Source: Candidatus Woesearchaeota archaeon (GTDB taxonomy: Archaea; Nanobdellota; Nanobdellia; Woesearchaeales; UBA525). Taken from it: a stretch of 10,123 nt of DNA. The stretch is taken from positions 1 through 10,123 of the forward strand of contig JAJPEB010000036.1 in assembly GCA_023252315.1 (NCBI GenBank). Direction: 5' to 3'. Below are positions 1 through 6,363 of the stretch, in pieces (the stretch's first letter is position 1; every line of letters begins with the position of its first letter). Under the pieces are notes generated by a model. It worked only from the letters and a program-made list of their open reading frames with translations, was not told where the DNA came from and did not search any database. A program made the translations under genes and the position numbers.

Positions 1-94
1 ACGACTTCGATCGCTCGCCCGTAAGGGCGGCGGCAGCGCATCCGCGACAGAGCGGATAGGTGCATGGGCGGAAGGAAGAAGGGGCAGGCGATCC
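1..94. other. Window edge: two short hairpins and a purine tract, no supported gene
   Basis: Bases 16-29 form a 5-bp hairpin, CGCCC / GGGCG, with a GTAA loop; read on the plus strand this is a GNRA tetraloop. Bases 40-57 form a second hairpin, ATCCGC / GCGGAT, with a 6-base loop. One plus frame is open from base 3 to a TAG at 57-59 and would encode an 18-residue C-terminal tail of a gene entering from the left, but nothing identifies it. The strand is undecided: this could be the 3' part of an RNA, the tail of a coding region, or a spacer. Confidence 0.3.
70..87 (-). terminator. Polypyrimidine tract after the thioredoxin-like gene
   Basis: The tract begins a few bases past the stop codon (95-97). 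Read on the minus strand it is CCCCTTCTTCCTTCC with flanking pyrimidines. Archaeal termination uses pyrimidine- or U-rich tracts without needing a hairpin, and similar tracts follow two other convincing gene ends in this window, so it is inferred to be a terminator. Confidence 0.4.
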
Positions 95-754
95 TCAGGT
101 CGTCGCAGTCAAATTGTAGTGCTCGCTGAGCAGCGTCTCGAGCGTCGCGAGGTCCGCGTAGCCGAGGCGCTCGTCGGGGAAGATGAGCACGGGCGCGGCC
201 TCGACCTTGTTGATCGCCTTGAGCGTGTCGAGCGCAGGGTTCGCCGTCGTCATGTCGAACGCGTAGACGCGCAGCGAGGGGTACTTCTTGCGCAGGTACG
301 TGAGCACGTAGCCCTGCTCCTTGCACGTGGGGCAGTCGCCCGCGTTGCTGTAGAAATAGAGCACTGGCACCTGCGTGAGCCCGCACTGCTCGTTCGTGCG
401 GATGGTGAAGAGCCAGTCGCGAAGCTCGAGGATGCTGTACGTGTTCTTGAGGCGCTCGACGTCCTTGTCGCCCGCGCCGCGCTGCGCCTCCATGTAGTCG
501 ACCTTCTCGCTGATCGAGTAGAGCTCGTTCGCGAGCGGCGTGCCGTTGATGTACTTGCACGGCTGCTGCAGGAGCAGGAGGTACTGGAGCTCGGCCGCCG
601 AGGTCTGGATGCGCAGGTTCTCCTCGATGTCGTTGAGCGCCGCCGCCTTGCGCTCGGTCAGGTAGTTGCCGAGCAGGAGCCCGAAGAAGAAGACGAGCAG
701 CGTGAGCGCGAGGACCAGCACGTACTTGATCCAGCCGACCTCGTTCTTGCGCAT
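95..754 (-). CDS. Membrane-anchored thioredoxin-fold protein with CPTC motif
   Basis: Probably a membrane-tethered thiol-disulfide protein of the envelope. Residues 10-30 form one hydrophobic helix after a basic N-terminus (MRKNEVGWIK), which predicts a cytoplasmic N-terminus and an outside C-terminal domain. Residues 38-115 are mostly helical, rich in Leu, Glu and Lys. The thioredoxin-like domain covers about 128-212: strand VPVLYFYSN, then CPTC at 141-144 in the position of the CXXC active site, and an Ala-Pro at 187-188 that matches the cis-proline before the next strand. Two further cysteines, 66 and 124, lie outside the motif. The ATG is 27 bases from the centre of a TATA box, so the mRNA should be leaderless. 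It follows the PAP2 gene on the same strand but has its own promoter. The substrate and redox direction (oxidase, isomerase or reductase) cannot be read from the sequence. The fold is fairly sure, the role inferred. Confidence 0.85.
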   Translation of the reverse strand: MRKNEVGWIKYVLVLALTLLVFFFGLLLGNYLTERKAAALNDIEENLRIQTSAAELQYLLLLQQPCKYINGTPLANELYSISEKVDYMEAQRGAGDKDVERLKNTYSILELRDWLFTIRTNEQCGLTQVPVLYFYSNAGDCPTCKEQGYVLTYLRKKYPSLRVYAFDMTTANPALDTLKAINKVEAAPVLIFPDERLGYADLATLETLLSEHYNLTATT

Positions 755-776
755 GGGGCGGGGGCGCCGCCGTTCG

Positions 777-785
777 TATTTAAAT
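777..785 (-). promoter_or_regulatory. TATA box for the thioredoxin-like gene
   Basis: The minus strand reads ATTTAAATA, centred 27 bases upstream of the ATG at 754. No Shine-Dalgarno-like sequence lies between box and start, which fits a leaderless transcript. The box sits just past the PAP2 stop codon (800-802), so this gene can be transcribed separately from the glycosyltransferase operon. Confidence 0.75.
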
Positions 786-799
786 GATGCGCATAAGCC

Positions 800-1255
800 T
801 TACAGGAAGGCGAGCAGGCCCCACGCCGTGAGCGCCCCGAGCGCCGCCCCGCAGAGCAGGTCCCAGATGTCGTGCCTGCGCAGCAGCACGCGCGTCGCCA
901 TGACCGCGAGCGCGTACGCGCACAGCAGCGCCCCCATCTCCCATGAGGGGTAGAGGTAGCCGAGCAGCGCCGCGAGCATCGTCGCGCGGTACGCGTGCAG
1001 GCTCGGGAACGACGACGCGTCGAGGCGCTCGAGGAGCCCTGTGTGCGGCTCCCTGCGCGGGCGCTCCTTGAAGTACGCGAGACGGATGCCGAAGACGACC
1101 GCATACGAGACGAGCGCGCCCGCGAGCAGCATGACGAAGAGCTCGCCGTCGCCGAGCGCGAGCATGAGCAGCGCGACGAGCGCATAGCAGGGCATCGCGC
1201 CGAGCGCCGAGAGGTCCTCGATCCCCTTGCGCATGAGCTTCTCCGATACCATCAT
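800..1255 (-). CDS. PAP2-family membrane phosphatase
   Basis: An integral-membrane acid phosphatase of the PAP2 superfamily, which removes phosphate from lipid phosphates or pyrophosphates such as polyprenyl pyrophosphate. All three signature motifs can be placed: R58-x6-R65-P66 (Arg in place of the usual Lys), PSLH at 84-87 (PSGH in most members) and TR-x5-H-x3-D at 121-132, with H128 and D132 completing the triad with H87. The rest is four to five hydrophobic helices. At 151 residues it is short but complete. Its ATG overlaps the stop codon of the upstream glycosyltransferase by four bases (ATGA), a sign of translational coupling, and a weak GGGAG lies 7 bases before it. As third gene of a glycosyltransferase operon it most likely recycles the lipid carrier freed by sugar transfer; a role in phospholipid turnover is the alternative. 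Confidence 0.88.
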   Translation of the reverse strand: MMVSEKLMRKGIEDLSALGAMPCYALVALLMLALGDGELFVMLLAGALVSYAVVFGIRLAYFKERPRREPHTGLLERLDASSFPSLHAYRATMLAALLGYLYPSWEMGALLCAYALAVMATRVLLRRHDIWDLLCGAALGALTAWGLLAFL

Positions 1256-3339
1256 GGTCCCGCTCCCGTCGCGTTGCGCTCCGCAGGCGCCTGCGCGCGC
1301 TCGATCGCGAGGAGCAGTGGGCGCAGCTGCGCGGCCCCTTGCGGCGTGAGCAGCGATGCGGGGATGTCCACCCCTATTTCACCGTTGCTGTCCTCGAGCG
1401 CATGCAGGCGCGCGACGAGCGCCGCGGAATCGCCGAGCCCCTTTATCCTCCCCTCGGGCGCGGCGTAGAGGTCGATGGCCCTGCACGGCACGGGCGCGAT
1501 CGCCTGGTCCCAGGGGCCGCGCACGCACGAGCGCACGGACGCGGGAAGCGCGGTGCCCGCGTCCCAATCGTCGCCCTCGGGCACGAAGATCGCCGGCGCC
1601 TCGCCGCGCGCCTGCGCGACACGCGCCGCGAATAGGCCGAGGTCCGCGCCGCCGCCGGGCGTGATCGCGACCGCCGTCGCAGGAGGGAGGGCGGAGAGGA
1701 ACGCGCGCGTGCGCGCATCGGGCGACGCGTTCGACGCGCTGAGCACGAGGATCGTCGGCACGCGCGCCCGCGCGAGCTCGTCGACGACTGCGCCGATCGT
1801 CTCCTCGTGCGCGAGCGTCCCCCCGGGCGTGAGCGAGGCCTCGTTGATGCGCACGAAGAGCCGCGTGCCCTCGCCGGGCAGCGCAGGCACGCCCAGGCGC
1901 GCGAGGCATGCGTCGGGCGCTAGCGCGCCCGCGCCCCCCTTGCCGACGACGAGCATCCTTCTGCCGCGCAGCTGCCCGCATGCGCGCAGCGTCGTGCGCT
2001 CGGCGATGCGGTTCACGCGCGCGTCGAGCGATCGCGCGCATGCGGCGTCGCCGGGCGGGCACGGGTACTCGTCGAGGTCGAGCGCGAGCATGTCGAGCCC
2101 GGGATCGGTGGCGTAGCGCACGTAGGTGTCGCTCAGGTCGGGCCCCGGCATGAGCTGCGCGCGCCCTCGCGCGTCGAGGAGCGCGATGCCCGAGTTCGTC
2201 GCGAGCGCGCGCGACTGCGCGATCGCGTCAGCGACGCCCGCGTCCGTGCGCGCTCTCTCCTGCGCGACGGCCGCGGTGCTCGCCCCCGCCACGATCGCCA
2301 TCGTGGCGAGGAACACCGCGCCAACGACCCGTGCCGCGCCGCGGGTGCCTGCGCGCGCCCTCGCGCTCGCGATGCCGAGGCCCGCGAGCGGGATGAGCGG
2401 GAGCGCGAGCGCGACGAGGTAGCGGGGGTCGAAGCGCGCGACGCCCACGCAGAAGTACGCGAGGAAGAGCAGCGAGCAGCCGCCGAAGGCCGCGATCGCG
2501 CGGGCGTGCTTCTCGTGCGCGAGCAGCAGCGCGAGCGCGACTCCCGCGCACGCGGGCAGCTCCCAGAGGAGGAGCGCGGGGAGGTAGCGCGCGAGGCCTG
2601 TCGGCGTGTAGAGCCACGTGTCGCGGCCCACGATCGCGGACGCGTCGAGCAGCGGCGTGAGCATGCGCGCGAGCGGCGGCCCGCCGTAGTGGAGCAGGTT
2701 GAAGAGGAAATAGGGGGCCATCGCGCACGCGAGCGCGAGCGCGAAGCGCGCGCCGTGGCGCCATGCCCGCCTGCGCTCCTGCCACGCGATGAGCGCCGCG
2801 CACGGGGCCGCTGCGAGGAGCACGGGGAACTTGAGCAGGAACGCGACGCCGAGCGCGAGCCCCGACCACGCGTACCTGCGCTCGAGCGCGAGGCTGAGCG
2901 CGAGGACCGCGAGCGCGAACGCGGGGACGTCGGTGAGGATGAGCCCGCCGTTGATGAGCACGGACGAGCTCGTCGCGACGAGCGCCGCCGCCCACAGGCC
3001 TGCCTCGCGCGAGAACTGCCGCGAGGCGATGCGGTGCATGAGCGGGATGCACGCGAGCGCGAGCAGCAGGCACAGCGCCCTCCCCGTCACGAGCGGGTCG
3101 AGCGGGAGCCATTGCAGCGGCGCGAGCAGCGCGGGGACGCCGAGCGGGCGGATGCTCTCGAAGGTCCCTGCCGAGCCGAGCGACGCGAAGTGGCGCGCGA
3201 TCGCGACGTAGACGCCCTCGTCGAAGTACGCCCTGCCCGCGGAGAGCATGAGGAGCTTGAGGCAGAGGTAGAGCGCGCAGCAGGCGGCGATCGCGATCCA
3301 CGGACGGATGGCGCGTGAGGCCCGCTCGCGTGCGCTCAT
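1252..3339 (-). CDS. GT39/ArnT-like GT-C glycosyltransferase with extracytoplasmic C-terminal domain
   Basis: Probably transfers a sugar from a polyprenyl-phosphate donor to a protein, lipid or glycan on the outer face of the membrane. Residues 12-355 hold roughly ten hydrophobic helices. The first outside loop carries the acidic pair D40-E41 in the context YFDEGVY, where GT-C enzymes keep their catalytic acidic residue; a second acidic residue is D137 (LTDVPA), and the late motif RFDPRY (302-307) is typical of the GT39/PMT group. Residues 360-695 form a large soluble part with six cysteines (427, 434, 454, 478, 605, 619), possibly disulfide-bonded. From about 492 the pattern resembles a NodB/DUF2334 deacetylase domain, but RINEA (497-501) replaces the expected R-I-D-D-V. 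The gene starts 4 bases after the GT2 stop, with GGAGG at 3349-3353 nine bases before its ATG. Family assignment is firm; donor, acceptor and the C-terminal role are not. Confidence 0.85.
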   Translation of the reverse strand: MSARERASRAIRPWIAIAACCALYLCLKLLMLSAGRAYFDEGVYVAIARHFASLGSAGTFESIRPLGVPALLAPLQWLPLDPLVTGRALCLLLALACIPLMHRIASRQFSREAGLWAAALVATSSSVLINGGLILTDVPAFALAVLALSLALERRYAWSGLALGVAFLLKFPVLLAAAPCAALIAWQERRRAWRHGARFALALACAMAPYFLFNLLHYGGPPLARMLTPLLDASAIVGRDTWLYTPTGLARYLPALLLWELPACAGVALALLLAHEKHARAIAAFGGCSLLFLAYFCVGVARFDPRYLVALALPLIPLAGLGIASARARAGTRGAARVVGAVFLATMAIVAGASTAAVAQERARTDAGVADAIAQSRALATNSGIALLDARGRAQLMPGPDLSDTYVRYATDPGLDMLALDLDEYPCPPGDAACARSLDARVNRIAERTTLRACGQLRGRRMLVVGKGGAGALAPDACLARLGVPALPGEGTRLFVRINEASLTPGGTLAHEETIGAVVDELARARVPTILVLSASNASPDARTRAFLSALPPATAVAITPGGGADLGLFAARVAQARGEAPAIFVPEGDDWDAGTALPASVRSCVRGPWDQAIAPVPCRAIDLYAAPEGRIKGLGDSAALVARLHALEDSNGEIGVDIPASLLTPQGAAQLRPLLLAIERAQAPAERNATGAGP

Positions 3340-3343
3340 GCGG

Positions 3344-4585
3344 CTACGCCTCCGACTTGTGCTTCCACGAGACCTTCCTGCCCGTCGCGCGCGCGAAGAG
3401 CGTCGCCGCCCACCACGCGCCGTAGAGGATCCAGTAGAGGAAGAAGAACCACAGGTAGTTCACGACGATGCTCTTGCGCTCTCCCGCGAGGCGCTTCGCG
3501 ACGAGGATGACGACGACGCCTGAGGCGAGCGCGATCCACCCGAGGATCATCGTGCTGCTCATGTTCACGAAGAACGCGTCGAACGAGAAGTCCACCCGCC
3601 AGATGTCCCAGCCGATCGCGTGCCAGTAGAGGAGCTTGTCCCAGGAGTTGAGGAGGAGCCTTCCTGCCCAGTAGCACACCCCCACGATGACGAGGAAGAC
3701 GGAGAAGAGCGAGCTTGGCAGGATGAAGAGGCCGAGCGCGCCGTGCTCCTTGCTGAAGAGCTGGCGGTAGTCCTCGAGGTTGCGCAGGAATCCGTAGTAC
3801 CACCGCAGGCGCTGGTCCCAGAGCCCCTTGAACGTCGAGGGGCCGTGCGTGTACACGTAGGCGTCGTTCGCGTTCTCGATCTCGTAGTTGCGGCTCTGGA
3901 TGCGCAGCGCCATCTCGATGTCTTCCGTGTGGTGCGCCTCCTTGTAGTTCCCGTGCATGTCGAAGAACGCCTTGCGGTAGATGCTGAAGGGGCCGGGCGT
4001 CACGTGCACCGCGCCGAGCCTCGCGAACGCCTTGCGCAGGAAGATGCCGAGCAGGAACTCCGTCCACTGCACGCGCTGCAGGCCGCGCCTGGGCTCGTGG
4101 ATCTTCATGCTCGGCGTCACCGCCATCACGCGCGGGTCCGAGAAGTACGGCACGATGCGCCGCAGCGCCTTGGGGTGGACGTGGCTGTCCGCGTCGAGCG
4201 CGCCCACGAACGCCGCGTCGGTACGCTCGAGTGCGAAGTTGAGCGCCGTGTACTTGCCCCCGTTCTCCTTGCGGAAGACGCGCACGCCGCGGCGCTCGTA
4301 CCTGCGCGCGATGCGGTGTGTGCCGTCCGTGCTGCCGTCGTCGACGACGATGATGTCGAGCAGGCGCCTCGGGTAGTCGAGCGCGAGCAGCGACTCGATC
4401 GTGCGCGCGACCGTATGCTCCTCGTTGTAGCACGGCACGATGATGCAGACCTTCTCGAGCTTGCCTTCCCTGCGCTTCCTGGGCGCGGGCGCGGGACCGA
4501 GCAGGACGAGGAGGAAGAAGATGCTCGTGAAGAGGCCGAAGAAGACCGTCACATAGACGATGATATCGCCGACCGTGAGCTGCAT
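3344..4585 (-). CDS. Membrane GT2-family glycosyltransferase with processive-type motifs
   Basis: A cytoplasm-facing inverting glycosyltransferase that uses a nucleotide sugar. Residues 7-30 are an N-terminal membrane helix. The GT-A catalytic domain spans about 44-280, with VDDGS at 81-85 (nucleotide binding), DADS at 131-134 (the DxD metal site), TED at 220-222 (catalytic base) and QRLRW at 258-262. The last motif marks the BcsA / hyaluronan synthase / PgaC branch, often processive. At least three helices follow (about 286-310, 340-364 and 374-398), and the basic tail is presumably cytoplasmic. The 413-residue length is close to PgaC-like synthases, so the gene appears intact. First gene of the GT2 / GT-C / PAP2 operon, with a leaderless start 27 bases from its TATA box. 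The product could be a secreted polymer, or a sugar on the lipid carrier used by the downstream GT-C enzyme. The motifs favour the first, the operon partners the second. Confidence 0.9.
   Translation of the reverse strand: MQLTVGDIIVYVTVFFGLFTSIFFLLVLLGPAPAPRKRREGKLEKVCIIVPCYNEEHTVARTIESLLALDYPRRLLDIIVVDDGSTDGTHRIARRYERRGVRVFRKENGGKYTALNFALERTDAAFVGALDADSHVHPKALRRIVPYFSDPRVMAVTPSMKIHEPRRGLQRVQWTEFLLGIFLRKAFARLGAVHVTPGPFSIYRKAFFDMHGNYKEAHHTEDIEMALRIQSRNYEIENANDAYVYTHGPSTFKGLWDQRLRWYYGFLRNLEDYRQLFSKEHGALGLFILPSSLFSVFLVIVGVCYWAGRLLLNSWDKLLYWHAIGWDIWRVDFSFDAFFVNMSSTMILGWIALASGVVVILVAKRLAGERKSIVVNYLWFFFLYWILYGAWWAATLFARATGRKVSWKHKSEA
3349..3353 (-). promoter_or_regulatory. Shine-Dalgarno site for the GT-C gene
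   Basis: GGAGG on the minus strand, nine bases before the ATG at 3339 and inside the last codons of the GT2 gene. It supports this start and contrasts with the operon's first gene, which has no such site. Confidence 0.6.
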
Positions 4586-4607
4586 GGGGCGGGAGAAGGG
4601 CCCGATG

Positions 4608-4616
4608 CTTAAAAAC
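4608..4616 (-). promoter_or_regulatory. TATA box of the GT2 / GT-C / PAP2 operon
   Basis: The minus strand reads GTTTTTAAG, centred about 27 bases upstream of the GT2 ATG at 4585. The bases between box and ATG are pyrimidine/C-rich with no Shine-Dalgarno site, so a leaderless mRNA is expected. The T run may also help end transcripts from the DedA gene, whose stop is only about 60 bases upstream. Confidence 0.7.
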
Positions 4617-4673
4617 CCTTCCGGCGCTTCACCTCCTGCGCAGCGGCCGAGAGGATGCGCTCCGTGCGCCCGG

Positions 4674-5324
4674 CTATGGCCTGCTCTTGCGCCCCGCAGT
4701 CCTGTGCCGCACGAGCTCGGCGAGCACGGGCACGAGCGAGAGCGCGATGATCGCGAGCAGGAACAGCGTGAAGTGCGCCTTCACGAGGGCGACGTTGCCG
4801 AGCCAGTAGCCGCCTGCGACGAAGAGGCCCGTCCATGCGATCGCGCCGGCGACGTTGTAGGCCGCGAAGCGCGCGTAGCTCATCTCGCCGATGCCGGCCA
4901 CGAACGGCGCGAACGTGCGCACCACGGGCACGAAGCGGGCGATGAAGATCGTCTTCGCGCCGTGCCTCTCGTAGAAGCGCTCGGCCTCGTGCAGGCGCTT
5001 GGTGCTCAGGAAGCGGCTCCTGCTCGTGAACGCGCGCCGCCCGAGGTGCGCCCCGATCGCGTAGTTGAGCGCGTCGCCGAGGATCGCCGCGAGCGCGAGC
5101 GCGCCGAAGAGGAGCCAGGGATTGAGGCCGCCGAGCGCCGCGAGCGCGCCTGCCGCGAAGAGCAGCGAGTCGCCGGGCAGGAACGGCGCGATCACGATCC
5201 CCGTCTCGAGGAAGATGATCGCGAAGAGGATCGCGTAGACCCACGCGCCGTACGACTGCACGAGCGCCGCGAGCGCGGTGTCGAGATGCAGGATGGCGGC
5301 GATCGCCGCGCCCAGGGACAGCAT
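4674..5324 (-). CDS. DedA / VTT-domain membrane protein
   Basis: A DedA (SNARE-associated, VTT-domain) polytopic membrane protein of 216 residues, the usual family size. Family hallmarks are present in order: FLETG with E40, the re-entrant-loop signature FLPGDSLLF at 48-56, LGDALNY at 82-88 followed by IGAHLG, the conserved arginine region RFVPVVRTF at 130-138, then FVAGIGEMSY and a C-terminal helix ending in a basic tail. In bacteria some DedA proteins (UptA) return polyprenyl phosphate across the membrane, and others move phospholipids or affect proton-motive-force homeostasis. Its place directly upstream of a glycosyltransferase/PAP2 operon on the same strand makes lipid-carrier return the most attractive role; this is inference from context. 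It has its own promoter with leaderless spacing. The nearest gene downstream starts 88 bases away. Confidence 0.9.
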   Translation of the reverse strand: MLSLGAAIAAILHLDTALAALVQSYGAWVYAILFAIIFLETGIVIAPFLPGDSLLFAAGALAALGGLNPWLLFGALALAAILGDALNYAIGAHLGRRAFTSRSRFLSTKRLHEAERFYERHGAKTIFIARFVPVVRTFAPFVAGIGEMSYARFAAYNVAGAIAWTGLFVAGGYWLGNVALVKAHFTLFLLAIIALSLVPVLAELVRHRTAGRKSRP

Positions 5325-5347
5325 GCGCGGGGGAGATGGCGCGCTCG

Positions 5348-5355
5348 CTTAAATA
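5348..5355 (-). promoter_or_regulatory. TATA box for the DedA gene
   Basis: TATTTAAG on the minus strand, centred 27 bases upstream of the ATG at 5324. It lies between that ATG and the stop codon of the DUF1003 gene (5372-5374), so the two genes are separately promoted although on the same strand. Confidence 0.7.
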
Positions 5356-5371
5356 CGCGCAGGGTCGAGGG

Positions 5372-6160
5372 CTACTCCTCGACGGGGGCCGGGGGCGGGA
5401 CGGGCATGCGCGTCTCTGTGCGCGCCGCCTGCTTCGCGTCCTGCTGGCCGCTCCTGCGGTCCGGCCCCTTGCTGCGCCCCTGGAGCAGCTCGAGCTGCAT
5501 CTGCTGGATCTCGAGCAGGCGCTTCCACTGCTGCTGGGTCAGGTAGTCGATCTTCTCGTGCAGCTGCCTGATCTGCAGCTCCGCCTTGAGGTTGACCTTG
5601 TAGTCGTTCTCCGAGCGCAGGCGGTCCTTCGACTCGCGGCGGTTCTGGCTCATCATGATGATGGGCGCCTGGATCGCGGCGAGGCACGAGAGCATCAGGT
5701 TGAGGAGGATGTAGGGGTAGGGGTCGAACGTGTGCCAGAGGAGCTGGACGCTGTTGACCGAGATCCACAGGCCCATGAAGACGCCGAACGCGATGATGAA
5801 CTTCCAGCTCCCGCCGAACTCCGCGATCTTGTCGGAGAGGTGCTCGCCGAACGTGAGCTTGCGCTCGAACTGGGTGTGCACGTTGCGCGCGAGCGTCTCG
5901 TGATCGATCATGCTCTTGATGACCTCGCGGTCGAGCTTCGAGAGCTCGCCCTTCTCCGCCTCCAGCATCTTCTCGACGTAGTCGCGGCGGAAGAGCTTGA
6001 GGTCGTTCTTGCAGATGTAGTCGTCGGGCTTGATCTCGGGGTACGTGTGCAGGATCAGCTCGGCCACGGGAGGGCGGATCGCCTCGAAGAGGTGCGCCTC
6101 TGACGCCTTGCGCTTGTGCTTGCACACGTAGCAGATGATGGGCTCCCTGAGATCGGACAT
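5372..6160 (-). CDS. DUF1003-family membrane protein with N-terminal Cys motif
   Basis: DUF1003 proteins are two-helix membrane proteins of unknown function. The family core lies at about 95-205: GGSWKFIIAFGVFMG leading into helix 1 (119-138), the conserved FDPYPYILLN (145-154), helix 2 (150-168), then MMSQNR and a charged RSENDYKVN stretch before an amphipathic segment. The N-terminal part has CYVC at 10-13 and a third cysteine at 50 (YICKND), which could form a small metal site, although a fourth ligand is not obvious. Residues 190-228 are rich in Gln, Leu and Lys with heptad-like spacing and probably form a coiled coil. The last 30 residues are Arg/Gln- and Pro-rich and look disordered. 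Start is the ATG 28 bases from a TATA box. No neighbour suggests a specific function. Confidence 0.88.
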   Translation of the reverse strand: MSDLREPIICYVCKHKRKASEAHLFEAIRPPVAELILHTYPEIKPDDYICKNDLKLFRRDYVEKMLEAEKGELSKLDREVIKSMIDHETLARNVHTQFERKLTFGEHLSDKIAEFGGSWKFIIAFGVFMGLWISVNSVQLLWHTFDPYPYILLNLMLSCLAAIQAPIIMMSQNRRESKDRLRSENDYKVNLKAELQIRQLHEKIDYLTQQQWKRLLEIQQMQLELLQGRSKGPDRRSGQQDAKQAARTETRMPVPPPAPVEE

Positions 6161-6184
6161 CGCGTGCGCTCTCTCTGAGGGAGG

Positions 6185-6191
6185 TTATAAA
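6185..6191 (-). promoter_or_regulatory. TATA box for the DUF1003 gene
   Basis: TTTATAA on the minus strand, centred about 28 bases from the ATG at 6160. The motif is nearly symmetric and could also direct a plus-strand transcript starting near 6215, just before the structured element at 6230-6327; that second use is speculative. Confidence 0.7.
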
Positions 6192-6192
6192 G

Positions 6193-6363
6193 GTGATGGG
6201 TGCTGCCTATTTACCGAAAACCTGTTTTCTGCCGCTGCCCTGGAGTGAACCAGAAAATGGCGCGATGTATGCAGCGCCGTTTTCGTGAAACCACGGAACG
6301 GAGTGAGGTAAAAGCTCCGCAGCGGCATGAACGAAAGAAGCGCTTGCAACTGTCTTCTCGAAA
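6193..6363. ncRNA. Non-coding gap with nested hairpins: candidate structured RNA
   Basis: No convincing coding frame. A 9-base inverted repeat, TGCCGCTGC (6230-6238) and GCAGCGGCA (6319-6327), encloses four hairpins: CTGG/CCAG (6240-6253), an 11-bp helix with a 10-base loop (6253-6263 with 6274-6284), CGTG/CACG around AAAC (6284-6295) and CGGAG/CTCCG (6299-6319). A small GAAAA/TTTTC hairpin precedes them (6216-6229). Single bases are shared at three junctions, so not every pair can form at once; the closing helix is then 8 bp. On the plus strand the 11-bp helix has only one G-U pair; on the minus strand that pair is a mismatch. The layout is tRNA-like (a closing stem around several arms), but no proper T-loop or D-loop exists, so I do not call a tRNA. 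It could be an independent small RNA or the 3' region of the exonuclease mRNA. Confidence 0.4.

Noticed and set aside
119..787. Long plus-strand open frame opposite the thioredoxin-like gene
   Set aside because: Its product is a Val/Glu/Arg/Leu-rich sequence without motifs, typical of the antisense of a G+C-rich gene; the minus-strand frame has a CXXC motif, a membrane anchor and a correctly spaced TATA box.
2228..3301. 357-codon minus-strand frame inside the GT-C gene
   Set aside because: It is an Arg/Ala/Pro-rich out-of-frame reading of the GT-C coding sequence; the chosen frame shows helices and GT39 motifs throughout.
3620..4612. 330-codon plus-strand frame opposite the GT2 gene
   Set aside because: Glu/Val/Arg-rich antisense shadow; it has no motifs, while the GT2 frame has all four family motifs.
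6230..6327. tRNA gene, because of the acceptor-like closing stem and arm-like hairpins
   Set aside because: The would-be T arm on the minus strand has a 6-base loop without the conserved A58, the D loop has no GG, and no normal anticodon arm can be drawn.
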